In this document: piece by piece, positions 35,488 through 46,418 of the stretch | How the letters are laid out: every line of letters begins with the position of its first letter | Numbering within the stretch: the stretch's first letter is position 1 | Origin: Entoloma clypeatum | Taxonomy: Eukaryota > Basidiomycota > Agaricomycetes > Agaricales > Entolomataceae | NCBI GenBank assembly: GCA_963565915.1 | Contig: OY751496.1 | Span: 1,922,001-1,986,000 of the forward strand | Reading direction: 5' to 3' | DNA: 64,000 bases | Made by a program: the position numbers and the translations under genes | Notes under the pieces: generated by a model | Databases searched by the model: none | Told to the model about the DNA's origin: nothing | What the model saw: only the letters and a program-made list of their open reading frames with translations

Positions 35488-37136
35488 ATGACCACTTCTC
35501 CGAATGAGCTCTACACTTGTCTTTCCAAGTTCGAGGTCGAACTCAATATCCTCACCGATCTCAACTGACTCCGCAAGTCCGGAGAAGCACGGGTTCAGGA
35601 AATCTTATCAGAACTTCACAATACACTGGTAAGTCATGCTCGCGAGGCCCTGTTTCCTACTAAAACATTTCTTCTTTCAGGTCATGGCTGCAGGTTGTGT
35701 GGACGACTACGCCGAGCGGCTCTTAAACACCATCACGTACAACTTATACCGCGCTGGCTACACGATGGACCGCCGCTGGTGGAAATGGTGGCCCGACCTT
35801 CATGGGCAAACCCTCCAAGACCTCCCCGAGGTGAGTCATTTGCTTATTTGCTTTGCTAATTCCCACATTATATTTATGCAGGGTAACCTACTGGAAGAGG
35901 ACGAGGCTGTCCCCGTCCACGAACCATCCATCTCTAGCAGGAAACGACCCACAAAGCTCATCGCGAAGGCCATGGAGTACATGATGGCTGGTCCAACTTC
36001 ACCCCACATCAAGGACCAGGGCAAGTCGACCTCTCGCGCTGCACGATCGAAGCCTGTGACCCGCACTAGCGGTAAGCGTGCAGCTCCTCATTCGCCTCCC
36101 AGTCAGGGAGCTCTCAAGGTGAACCTCCTGATCATTTCTTTTACTTCTTACTAAATTTCCTTCCAGAAATGTCGCTCCGATATCGGTCGTCAAGCTTCGC
36201 AAGCAGACAGCGAGGATGACGACGTTGAGGTGGTCGGCGCACACACCCCTGCCAGACCTCAACCCGTTGCTACTAGGCCCCGTGTCGTAACAGTGCCCGT
36301 GGCCACTGAAAAAGTGCCCACGAGGCCCTACTCAACCCAAACCAAAACCCGCCACGGTCGCGAAAGCACCGCAGGTCGACGTGAAAGAGGGTACTGCCCT
36401 CAAGGCAGATGAGTTGCAACAACTCTGTGTTGCGTTGCCCGTTATGGTACGCTTTCTTTCTTCCTGACTCATTCTATAGTTACTATGCCTTTTCTTAGCC
36501 CAGCCTTCCCTGCCTCGTTTGCGCCGGTGGACCAAGTGCGGCTCGCTGCCGTTTCCAAGGTTGGGGCAAGAAGTGCTCCAACTGCCAGAGTGGCAGTTGG
36601 GTAGGGTGCTCTTTCGAGGTGAGTGGTGAACGTGCAGAGCTACTTGCGACCATGGCCCATGCCTTCGGTCAGTCGAGTACTACTGGTGCATCCTACCACG
36701 GTCTCTTTTCTTCTAGCCACTGAGAATTTATTTTATTTTTCCAGCCATCCACGAGACCGTTGTTGACATCCATGCCTCGACTGCTCTCCACTTCCACCTC
36801 TCGGAAGCCTTGTCAGCCATTGCCGCTCGTCGCGAGCGGTCCATTACCCTCTTCCTTCACCAGCTGGCTCAGCTGTATCGTCGCGAGGGCGACTTTCCTC
36901 AGGGCCTGGTAGCTGACGAGGCGGCTTGCCAGGAGCTCTTCGAAGTCTTCAGCCTCGCTCGATTTGACCCTCCCACTGGTCAACAGTCCTCCCGCGAGAA
37001 TCCCATCTTCGTCAAGAAGGTTGCGCCTGTCCAGAAATCGGACTCGGCTTCTGACAAGGACTCTCCTGTGGAGGAAGATGCCGATGAAGTCGCGAAGGAT
37101 CTGTTCGTTCAGGGGTCGTCTCGTGATGTCGCCTAG
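35488..37136 (+). pseudogene. Antisense gene 1 of element B: cysteine-rich zinc-finger-like protein, decayed
   Basis: Exons 35488-35628, 35681-35830, 35882-36118, 36167-36446, 36499-36700 and 36745-37136 join with clean GT-AG introns of about 45-52 bp. The protein has an N-terminal helical region (MTTSPNELYTCLSKFEVELN), RRWWKWWPDL, a basic and acidic disordered middle (DSEDDDVEVVG), and a cysteine cluster. The cluster is CLVC, then C-x8-C-x2-C-x7-C (GKKCSNCQSGSWVGC). A helical C-terminus follows (HLSEALSAIAARRERSITLF) with an acidic end. An in-frame TGA at 35566-35568 and a frameshift near 36,335 break it. CATAAAG at about 35,430 could be its TATA box. It opposes the element's own genes. No known function; DNA binding is only a guess from the cysteines. 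Confidence 0.65.
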
Positions 37137-37504
37137 GTACTGCAGCCTTCTTTCTTTTTAATATTTGCACATGTCGCGGGCTATATGCCCTTATATATCT
37201 TTTCTGTATACACTCGCTGCAGGCTTACGCCCAAATATACTGCTTTTCTTCGATCTTTGATTAAGTCCATTAAGGGCCTCCTGCTCAGAACTAAAGTATT
37301 ACTAAGTCTATTGCGAAGACGTTGGACGACGTCTCGTTTTACTTTGATTGTTATGCTGCATGGCACTCAGGGGTTCGGTATATCTATTTGACGGTGATTA
37401 TGTCTTTCTGATATCTCCTTCCGAGATTCTGCTCTTTCATGTTCTGTTTCATTTATGGCGATTTGAGGTTCGCAATTGTACTGGAACAGGCTCGCGACCC
37501 CCCA

Positions 37505-37519
37505 CTCCCCCACACTAAA
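37505..37519 (-). repeat. Second copy of the element B polypurine-tract sequence
   Basis: The minus strand reads TTTAGTGTGGGGGAGT, matching the tract at 35128-35141 at 15 of 16 bases. It lies between the two antisense genes. It may be an internal (central) polypurine tract or an old LTR-junction scar. Confidence 0.5.
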
Positions 37520-37577
37520 GAATACAACTCTCCGAGTTGGACGTTGCTCTATTCTGTGAAGGCAAGACCAGCATCGC

Positions 37578-37782
37578 TGTTGAAGTGTTGAAACTTTTCC
37601 ATCATGTAGATTAGATTAGATTAGATTATATCACGTGACCTTAGACATCTTCGATTACATACTTATTTGGTTGGTACAAACAGTAGTATGGTATATAAGA
37701 CCAGGAAACTGTCAATATCAACAAGTTGTCTCTTGACTCTTAACCAGCTCCATTGCTCTTACCAGCCTCAACCGCTCTCACC
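37578..37782 (+). repeat. LTR fragment of element C in unexpected orientation
   Basis: After eight bases of the expected outer end (TGTTGAAG) the sequence restarts as TGTTGAAACTTTTCC and follows the right-hand LTR in reverse complement up to the gap. A minus-strand element should show its 3' LTR here in minus orientation. Confidence 0.85.
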
Positions 37783-37982
37783 NNNNNNNNNNNNNNNNNN
37801 NNNNNNNNNNNNNNNNNNNNNNNNNNNNNNNNNNNNNNNNNNNNNNNNNNNNNNNNNNNNNNNNNNNNNNNNNNNNNNNNNNNNNNNNNNNNNNNNNNNN
37901 NNNNNNNNNNNNNNNNNNNNNNNNNNNNNNNNNNNNNNNNNNNNNNNNNNNNNNNNNNNNNNNNNNNNNNNNNNNNNNNNNN
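37783..37982. other. Assembly gap, 200 N
   Basis: Exactly 200 undetermined bases, the usual placeholder length of a scaffold gap. The true size is unknown. Frames drawn through it have no meaning. Confidence 0.99.
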
Positions 37983-38992
37983 GCTGCAGTTTGGACGAAT
38001 CGCTTGACCGTGAGAGGTCTATAATATGCGAAGTCCTTAAACTCATAGGTGAAGTGTAAAAAGGCGCCAGAATCTAATATCCATTGCGCACGTTCTTTTT
38101 CCTTACAATGTGTACAAGAAGCAAAATGTTTGATATATTTTTTATGTAAATCACTGCTAAAGTGATCTATGCATTCTGTACTGGTACTGGCTATTATGTC
38201 ATATGTCTGTTGAGAGGTATTGTTAGCTTTCCGCAATTGGTAAGGTTTAAGAAAGGGTTTCGATGAACCGTCAAGTTCTATCTCGTCCTCAAACACATCC
38301 GGCCCCATCCGTTCCTGGTCGATGTCCATCATTTTCAGTGATTCTTCTATCGACGGGGCTACGCGACGCTGTTTAGCCGGCCTTTCGTCAATGTCAGAAA
38401 TGATGGTATCTAAGGTACGGAGGTTTGACCCAGAGGGTTGAGCACTGATTTCTCGGGCGAGTCTTCGCACCCTCTCATTCTTTTTCCACACAGACGGCTT
38501 TCCAGAGGGAAGCCCGGTGTACTGAGAAGGAGGCGGGTTCATGTGTTGCAGGAGTGACTGCATTTTCTCCGACTCAGGCTGCGTGGTACTCGTAGTTTTC
38601 CCGCGGCCTGTTACAGTGGTGAAGGTAGGTGCATGACGAGGAGGGAGAGGGCAAGGGGCACGTTGACGAGGAGGAAGCTCAATGGCTGGTGCAATAAATT
38701 CGACCATTTCCTCAGCTTGGTCAGAGTTGTTGTCTGCGTTGTTGGCGCGTTTCTTCTGGTTGCGCCAGCGTCCTTTTCCCTTCTTCTTTTCAGAAGCGGT
38801 ACTTGGGTCGGTCGAGTTAGTCTGCTCGTCAGTGTTGTTACGTGAGGTACTCGGCGCTGTTTGCTTTTCCCATTTGGGGTCTTGCCCCTTTCGCTTAGTC
38901 CCGGAGATTTTCCGGGCCTGCTCATTGGATGCCCGAGTAGACCCAATCGCATACTTGCGCCGGTACTCGAGGGCGGAGCGAGAGGTAGACAT
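37983..38992 (-). pseudogene. Element C gag-protease, cut by the gap
   Basis: The frame from about 38992 (MSTSRSALEYRRKYAIG) has a charged, disordered gag-like linker (KKKGKGRWRNQKKR). It then reaches HFASCTHCKEKERAQ and the copia protease active site WILDSGAFLHFTYEFKDFAY, with the catalytic DSG intact, and stops at the gap after VKRFVQTA. It may be only the second part of gag, because the usual gag N-terminal domain is not obvious. Confidence 0.78.
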
Positions 38993-39360
38993 TTTTAATG
39001 AATCTAAGAGGAGTTTTCCCAATCAGTGATGTTCTTTTTATGAATTTGATTTTTAGAGAAAACAAATAAATGATTCCTCATAACATATTCCCTTTAGGAA
39101 TAGCGGTTGTGGGAAAAACCCTTTTTGTCAGAAGTGTGTGAGGTACGATCAACGTTTCCACATGATGTGTACTAAGTCAATCCCCTTAGGGACGCTTCAT
39201 GACAGGTACTTGTCGTAATGACGTTCCCAGGTTCATGTGTGAAGAAGTAAGACTCAGAACCTAGATCTTTCGATCTGTTCTTTGCCACCCAGGGTAGAGT
39301 GGGCAGGTACTCGCTGTTGCCAGCGTTCCCAAGTCCCTCTGCTATCCGGGGCCCATAACC

Positions 39361-39668
39361 TGTTGAAGTTCCACCTGGGCGCTAGCCACAGATGTACTGA
39401 GCAACACAGCTACAGTGGAAGTACTCTACTCTACCGTTCTAGTCACTTACTTGGTTGAGAAGGGTGGGGCTGGTGAGAGCGGTTGAGGCTGGTAAGAGCA
39501 ATGGAGCTGGTTAAGAGTCAAGAGACAACTTGTTGATATTGACAGTTTCCTGGTCTTATATACCATACTACTGTTTGTACCAACCAAATAAGTATGTAAT
39601 CGAAGATGTCTAAGGTCACGTGATATAATCTAATCTAATCTAATCTACATGATGGAAAAGTTTCAACA
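39361..39668 (-). repeat. 5' LTR of element C
   Basis: 308 bp, on the minus strand TGTTGAAACTTTTCC...GGAACTTCAACA. It contains a short AGATT repeat near the start and a TATA-like GGTATATAAGACC. GGTTATGGGCCCC follows directly as a likely primer-binding site. Confidence 0.88.
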
Positions 39669-39820
39669 ATCGCGAAGCTCCCCCTGTTGACTATCACCAG
39701 GGCTGACTATCCCCTCATAGAGGGAACCGCCATGCCTAACCACGCAATCCCGGGCGCCACTACCATCTGGTATAGCACGGCCTCAAAAAAAAACTTTCCT
39801 TACTAAGTCGCCAGGGAAGC

Positions 39821-39827
39821 TATAAAA
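39821..39827 (+). promoter_or_regulatory. TATA box of antisense gene 2
   Basis: TATAAAA, 102 bases upstream of the ATG at 39929, in a spacer otherwise free of such motifs. It points away from the element's own transcription. Confidence 0.55.
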
Positions 39828-39928
39828 GCCCGCGACCACTCGAAGAGTAAACTCCACCCTCACCCTAGCACAAATCAACCCCGCTAGACAAACTCGCCCT
39901 CGGGTCACACACCGCCTCTAAAAAAAAG

Positions 39929-41849
39929 ATGTCTAATGAAGACGAAACCCAGGCCGTGAAAAAGGTCTTAGCCTCGCTCATCAGTTCATTCCCGGAAGAT
40001 CTCCAGGCACCCGCCAAGAAGCTGCCAACCTGCTCTGAGGCATACCTCATCTGTCGGTACACATATGACAACCTCAAAGTACGTCGCGACAGCACACCAA
40101 ACCTGTTTGACCATTCCAACTATTCCGTCAGCCTCTAAATCTCTGTCATGCACATATTTCCAATGAGTACCTCAAGGACGCACAACTCGCGGACCACGTT
40201 TTCGTAGCTAGGAACGGCCTACAGGTGTTACACTTTTTCACCCTCTTCCTATGCGCCTTCACACAACCCCTCAACCCTTGATCTGTATAAAACCCCGTTT
40301 CACTTAACTCCGACGACCCTGGGACACATGTCCCCCCTATCAGCGCTATGACTCACATCGACTCGAATGATTCCCCTTTTAGATATATTTTCACTTGTTA
40401 TCTCTGACTCACGGCCTTGAGGCCTTATCTCTGACTCCTATGCCACCACCCCCTTGAAACATCTAACTAACCAATGGCCTATTTAGCTCCTGCGCAGCAC
40501 CTACTTATTTATAGCCATAAGATAACATATATAAGACCTGTAACCTTAGAGTAGAGGTCCTTAGCTTGACCTAGGCATACAACGCTTACTTGTCTATTCT
40601 TCGAACGCTCTCCAACTAAGTGCCTTGCGAGGACTTAGCTCTGCCAGACCCCGAACCGAGTCGTCCTTCTGAGGAACTCGCTGATCTTGACCAAGTCGTC
40701 CTACTGAGGGACTTGTGTGGAAACAGTACGAACCCACATGACTAGGACCTTGTACTGATTGTAGGCTATTGCTGTAACAACAGGCGTTCCATGACAAGAA
40801 CAAGTCTTGGAGACTCCCACCCATGTTCTTCACCCTCAAGGACATGGTCGCGTACATACGATACCTGCGTCAAGGACCTACATCCACCGAGGAGACCGCG
40901 CCTCCACCTGCAAGTGAGCCTCCAGCCAACAGCGAGAAACCCGAAGTGAGTCGACGCGAGAGCTGGAGTCCATCCCCCGCACTAATTGAATGGCTCGACC
41001 AGGTCAAGGTAACTGATCCTGACGCCAATCTCAATCTCAACGTCTCTAATATCCCGGATGCAAACAGCCCGTCCGCCGCCGCAGAACCTGAACTAACCCA
41101 GCCGGGGACAGCGACGACAGCGACGGAAACACTGAGCGCCCTGTCGAACCTTGTAAGCGATCGCGAGATGATGAATCTGATCATGAGGTCTGTCATTATT
41201 CTTATACTACCTTCCAACTTCCAATGGTATTGAAGCCGCTTCTCGCTACTGTGCAAGAAGATGGACATCAACCCCGAGACCCTCCATCCCATAACTGCGG
41301 ACGATGGGTCTGCCAAGAAGTCCGTTACAGCTCCTTTGACAGAGAAATCATCGTCCGGCATGGTACGTCGACATACTGCCCCCGACAATCTCTTCTAATT
41401 TTTTCCATATCACAGAAAGGGTCTGGGTCAAAGGGCAAATCGGCCCCGGGTCCCAAATCCAACAAGAAACCGCGGCTGGAGACCAAGGAAGCCCCGTTCA
41501 AGGACACAGCGCCGATGGGACCAGCACAAGTGGAGCAGCGAGGTAATTTCCACAAAGAAGGTACCGTACTAAATGTCTCCGCCTTCTTCATCCATCGTTA
41601 ATATGTCACCCCACAGCCGCTCGCTTTGCGATGGACAATCCCCTCGCAAACAAGATCCTCTTGGAGACTGGGTCGATCCTGGAGACGCCCCTGACTCACA
41701 CCGAGAAGTCCCTTCGTGACACCGAGGCCCTTGTCCAATCCCAATTTCTTACTACAATTTCTTCTCTTGATTACAACTTAAAGTATGCACAATACCTTAA
41801 GCAGCGACACAACCTTCTCCTTTCCGAATTGAAGGAGCAGTATGAGTAG
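39929..41849 (+). pseudogene. Antisense gene 2 of element B, split by solo LTR E
   Basis: Exons 39929-40078, 40177-41152 (containing solo LTR 40226-40779), 41258-41362, 41416-41542 and 41617-41849 join in frame. If the LTR and one ACAGG are discounted, exon 2 reads through without a stop, giving about 340 residues. Features: MSNEDETQAVKKVLASLISS, then LPPMFFTLKDMVAYIRYLRQ, a Pro/Ser/Ala-rich linker (SWSPSPALIEWLDQV), a lysine-rich stretch (SNKKPRLETKE), and a helical C-terminus (SSLDYNLKYAQYLKQRHNLL). No domain is recognised. The stop (41849) faces the integrase stop 195 bp away. Apart from the LTR I found no stop, so it was probably intact until that insertion. Confidence 0.62.
40226..40779. 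repeat. Solo LTR E in antisense gene 2, target site ACAGG
   Basis: 554 bp starting TGTTACA and ending TGTAACA, flanked by ACAGG at 40221-40225 and 40780-40784. It holds a TATA-like GTATAAAACC near 40,287. No other copy lies in the window. Confidence 0.88.
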
Positions 41850-42043
41850 ACTGCCCTTCACCTTTCCTGCCGCAGCAAAAGCCACATGTCCCCTTGTAGA
41901 GGTTTTTACTGTATAGTCTGTAATACAGGTCTTCCTCTGCTGGCACATAGGCGTTTGATATGATTGCTAAGTCATTCCAACACGGCCCTAGGCCTCGCGA
42001 GATTATACCAGTGGCGATTTCAAAGTCAGTCCCATGAGCCCGG

Positions 42044-43871
42044 TCATTCATCATCCGAGCTGGAATCCTCGTCCGAGACTGCCCCTGTGTCATCCACGGT
42101 AGCCTCGCGAGGCATATCCTCAAACCTGTCATTCTTATCTAAGTCCAGCCTCGTTCCGTCGAACCACAGGTCCTCACCGCTGTCCTTAGCAGCCCTGGTC
42201 AAATTTTTCAATTCTTCCAATGTCGCTTTTGTAATATCGATGAAGTCTAACACCCCTTTAGGGACTGCAATGGCACATCTCGCATGGTAGGGAACGAGTC
42301 TGAATGCTGCAACCTTCTCATGCCATACCGACCCATCCAGTTCCGCAATGATGTATGCTCCACCTTTATTCCTCGCGATGACCACCATAGGACCGAAGTA
42401 CCTGGGCTTCATTTTCTTGTCGAGACTATTTTCAACCGCTGTATTGTGTACTAACACTAGATCTCTCTCTCTAAAGTCATAATCTCTGATCTTATGCCGG
42501 TGCTCTTGCTCATAACGAAGTACCGCCATCATCTTGGCACACGTAACCCGCTTATGCATCTCATCAACGTGCACTTGGTGCTTCGCGAGTGCATGAGCCC
42601 TAAATCCGATCAGGTCCGCCGTTGACAGCAGCCCATCTGGAAGTTTCACTAGCCACATCGCCTCGACAATATCTAGGGGAAGGATGGGATGCGCCCCTGT
42701 ACACACGAAATATGGCGAGCATCCCAAACCCTTCCGAATCGTGATCCTATCTGCCCACATCATATGGTGGAAGAACCAGAACCACTTGCCAATATCACCG
42801 CCTGTGGCCTTAAACAAAGCCTGATGAACGTCCCAATGCGGCCTCTCGATCCGTCCATTTGCTCTAGAATTATAAGCCGATATCATAATCCCCTTAATTC
42901 CATACTTATGTTCTATCCAGGCCAAAGCTTTCTTGAATGGCCCCACGTTATCGGTCACAATCATGACCATACCGCCCCACCTACATAGTATGTCTTTGAA
43001 GAGCCAGTGCCCAACAGTCCTACCCGTTTCTTGCCTTAGCGGCCGCCCTACCATCCATGTCGATAGTGCACAGCAGCTGTGAACAATGTATTTACAACCA
43101 TTCGACGCCGGCGTCATGTGTAGTGTATCGGCATGCAGGACCTGAAACAGACCCAGCGTATGGGTTACTGTAGGAGGAATGTGAACCAATGTCTTCTGTC
43201 TCAGCTGACATATATGACAAGTCTGGACATATAGGCGAACATCACATTCATATTCCGGCCACCAGAATCTTTGCGCAATAAGCTCTTTTGTTGCATAGAA
43301 GCCGCGGTGCGCAAGGCTATCATGGGACGCCCTCATCATGTACATGCGATGCCCCTTTTTGACCACTAGTTTGTGCTTTCCCTCGCTACCTCTTCTATAG
43401 AGCTGGCCATCATCAGCGACAAAGAATTGTCTCGCCCACTGCACGAACTGTTTATACTGTCGGTCATTCAGGCCGTTTGGTCTCACAAAAGGATCCTCGA
43501 GCCAAATCTTGATGTCAGGAATGCGGTCATCCTGCAACTTCGCAGTCATGGTGCGATGATCTTCATCATAAGGTTCTCGCATTGATTCATCCCATTTCAA
43601 AGAGGGGCAACGCCGGTTCCCCCACGAATTGTGAGAGCGGCCCGGCCTTACACACTCGCTCAAGATATAATTGTTCAATATTTGATCTCTCGCAAGCGTC
43701 AGCAAGCTCTCCCTGGAAGTCTTTAACCGATGTAGCCCAAAGATAACCACTGCATGTGTCTATCTTTGTTTTGAACTTGTCGAACTCTAACGGGTCATTC
43801 TTTTCTGCATTAGTGATACCATTTTCCTTATCGGGATACTTGTACCGTGGCGGTCCATCTGGTCCATCCAC
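42044..43871 (-). pseudogene. Element B integrase region
   Basis: Two overlapping minus-strand frames (43871-43587 and 43750-42044) show one frameshift. The long frame has the zinc-binding H2C2 region (MRASHDSLAHRGFYATKELI and CHICQLRQKT) and the DDE core. Catalytic residues fit HADTLHM (first Asp), IVTDNVGPF (second Asp) and NSRANGRIERPHW (Glu). A C-terminal beta-rich part (RERDLVLVHNTAVENSLDKK, KPRYFGPMVVIARNKGGAYI) and an acidic end follow. There is no chromodomain. The core looks well preserved; the frameshift lies upstream of it. Confidence 0.85.
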
Positions 43872-43915
43872 CCAGTCCTCCTCGATATGGTAGGTTTCAT
43901 CCCCCGGTTGCGCTT

Positions 43916-44373
43916 TGTTATGGATTCGCTATCCATGGCATTGATCGCTCGGACAAGATACAAGACATAGAGGCCTTATCTGATTAATGGCCAGTTTCAT
44001 CTTATCTATTGGTTTCATGCTTACTATTCACTTTTACATCATTCGGGCCCCAGCCTCCGCTTACTCACTACAGTATGGTCATCGTTACCATATCTAGATG
44101 GTTACTCTCACATATCCTTGACATCGTGTTACTTATTGGACTATACTTAGATACTCTGACTCACGCCGCAGCAGTTACCATAGACACCTACTCCGGGTCC
44201 GCTTCTGGAGTCAGACCGGAACCGCTCTAGAGTCATCTAGATGACTCGACCTTCTAGTATATATAGGGTACATACATTGCATGTATTCCCCAGATCTAGC
44301 AATCACCTTGGTATCCGCCTTTGCTACTTAAGCCTCTCTGCCTAAGCATTGCATGGGTTTGTCAACCATAACA
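43916..44373. repeat. Solo LTR D in element B pol, target site CGCTT
   Basis: 458 bp, TGTTATGG...CCATAACA, flanked by CGCTT at 43911-43915 and 44374-44378. It separates the RNase H end (GLSRLEA) from the pre-integrase segment. Discounting the LTR and one target copy joins the two frames in phase. Same family as 31381-31844, which has an 8-bp duplication near its start. Confidence 0.93.
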
Positions 44374-46017
44374 CGCTTCTAGCCTCGATAGACCATCGGG
44401 TGCGAAGGTCTTGCCTGGCACATGCCTTAGTGTGAAGTGGAACATCAAAATGTAATCAATCCACCGATTTATAGCAGTGTTTGGTCCAAGACCAGGATTA
44501 TTGAGCATCCCCTTGATATACTTCGCATCGGTCTCTATAATCAGGTTCTGACAGCCCAAGAGCCAAAACTTCGCTTCCTTCAATGCACGAAATAAACCAT
44601 ACAATTCTCGCTTTGGTTGCGAATATCTCGCCTCACGCTCATTTAGTGTTATCGATGCGAACTTCGCATACGTCCTCTTCTTAGAATCACCCTCATCCTC
44701 TTGACAGATATAGAAGCCAACCGCCCGCCACGAGGAGTCTATGCAAAGGACCACCACACCTCCACCATGATAATCTATTGGCTTGATTGCGGGGGACGCC
44801 GCTAAAGCATCCTTTATGTCTTGCATGGCCTCCTCCTGTTCAGATCCCCAGACAAAGAGTTCACGACTTCGTGTCAACTTGACTAGAGGTTCCGCCTTCT
44901 TCGCAAAGTCTCTAATAAAGTTTCGACAAGTGCCAGCCGTTCCAAGGAATGACCACACATCATGTATATCTTTGCAAGGTCCCCAGCGGCTTATAACTCC
45001 GAACCTATCTGTCTCGGGTCTCTGTCTTTCGTACGTGCAACGATGGCCAACTACCACTATCTCGCTCGCACATACTAGTGACTTATACCCAGAGAATGTT
45101 CCTCCACTATACCGCATTCTCTGTAACACTCTATTCACATTCTGTACATGTTCCCATACAAATCGCCTAATGCCGGGATTTTCTTCTATAGTTTCGTATC
45201 TGCCATCAGGCAACTCGTATTGCGTAGATGGGCCGCGAACCGCCACATCGTCAATGTAGGGAATAGTAACATCTGGTATTTTGTCCTGCAATATATGTGT
45301 AACATCATTGTGAAAGATCGGTACCGAATTTGTCCAACCCATTGGTAAAGTAACCAATCTTTGAGCACTGAATGGCGTCTGAAATGTAGTCAAGTCGCGA
45401 GACTGGACCGCTAACTTTCGCTTGTCATATCCCACATAGAGATCAAACATTCCACCACAAGCACGTCCCGCAAAATGGTTGGCTAATTCCTCCGTTGCCG
45501 GGGGAAGGCCCGAATGTGCTATAGTGACTTGGTTCAATGGTTCTAAACTGTGGATGATATGGAGATGCTTGTCATCCTTTTTCAATACACAGAACCACTG
45601 GGATCTGTATGAGGAATTCAACGGTTCGTACACGCCCGCGGCCATCTTCGTCCTTATTATCTTACACACTTCATCATGTATCTCAGGCGGAATAGGAATA
45701 TTTCTTAGTACCCACGGAGTGTGCGGTACCACGGGTATCTGTACCGGAGGAAAGAAATCCTCACGAAAGCTACCACGCTCCGAATCATCCCATGCAAATG
45801 CTTGATTCTGTTCACTCAATAAATGATGTACTAGTTTCATTTCTTCTTTCCAGAGAAAATCATGGTTGTGTATACTGTCCATGTGCTCCATCCTTTCCTG
45901 GGTGTAGCAACCCTTGGGCGCAAACCCCAGTGGTTTTGGGTTCAACTTTGGTAACTCAGCAAGGGGGTCCCCTTTTATCTTGTGAACTATGTGAAATGTC
46001 TTGGACAACTCTCCCAA
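44374..46017 (-). pseudogene. Element B reverse transcriptase and RNase H
   Basis: Long open minus-strand frame. The RT has the usual succession from KTKMAAGVYEPLNSSYRSQW through FQTPFSAQRLVTLPMGWTNS to the active site IPYIDDVAVRGP (YxDD intact). SFLGTAGTCRNFIRDFAKKA and LFVWGSEQEEAMQDIKDALA then lead to RNase H (CIDSSWRAVGFYICQEDE, LNEREARYSQPKRELYGLFR, IIETDAKYIKGML). It ends HVPGKTFAPDGLSRLEA at the solo LTR. This is Ty3/gypsy, but of a branch distinct from the chromovirus A. Confidence 0.88.
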
Positions 46018-46418
46018 TACTGGTCACACCTTTTTGTCGACGGGTTTATATTTCTTACCTGCTAGCACTTGTACAATCCCACCATGATATTGGTCTAATA
46101 TTTCTTGTTTGTCATCGCGAAGCCATTCTGGATGTTCCCTTGATTTTCCGTCCCAATATGCCCCTCAAAGGGCCTATGCGTTCTCGTCCGCGACACTATC
46201 TCGCAACGCTTCGAGATACAGGTCTCTAATTTCGTCTCTCGTAAATTTTCCATTTTCTGCAATGCCATAAGCCACTATATATGGTCTCTCGATATCGCTA
46301 GAATTGATGTTTATAATTATCTCTCCCTGGTGGCTGACCAGTTCATTGAAGATTGAAAACCCGTACCATCTGCTTCAGTGGTGGGCCGTTTCCTCTTCAA
46401 TAGATCAGGATCCTTTCC

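Larger units (their letters stand above)
37578..39668 (-). mobile_element. Element C: Ty1/copia retrotransposon in element B, incomplete at an assembly gap, TSD ATCGC
   Basis: Flanked by ATCGC at 37573-37577 and 39669-39673. The right end is an LTR in minus orientation (39361-39668), followed leftwards by the copia primer region (GGTTATGGGCCCCGG) and the gag-protease frame. The frame runs into a 200-N gap. Left of the gap the sequence is again LTR, but inverted relative to the right one. Integrase, RT and RNase H must lie in the gap or have been lost. Confidence 0.85.

Noticed and set aside
37667..38059. Open frames running through the N gap
   Set aside because: The interior is undetermined sequence, so these frames are artefacts.
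35488..41849. Antisense genes of element B read as an envelope gene
   Set aside because: They lie on the opposite strand, have introns, and show no signal peptide or membrane segment.
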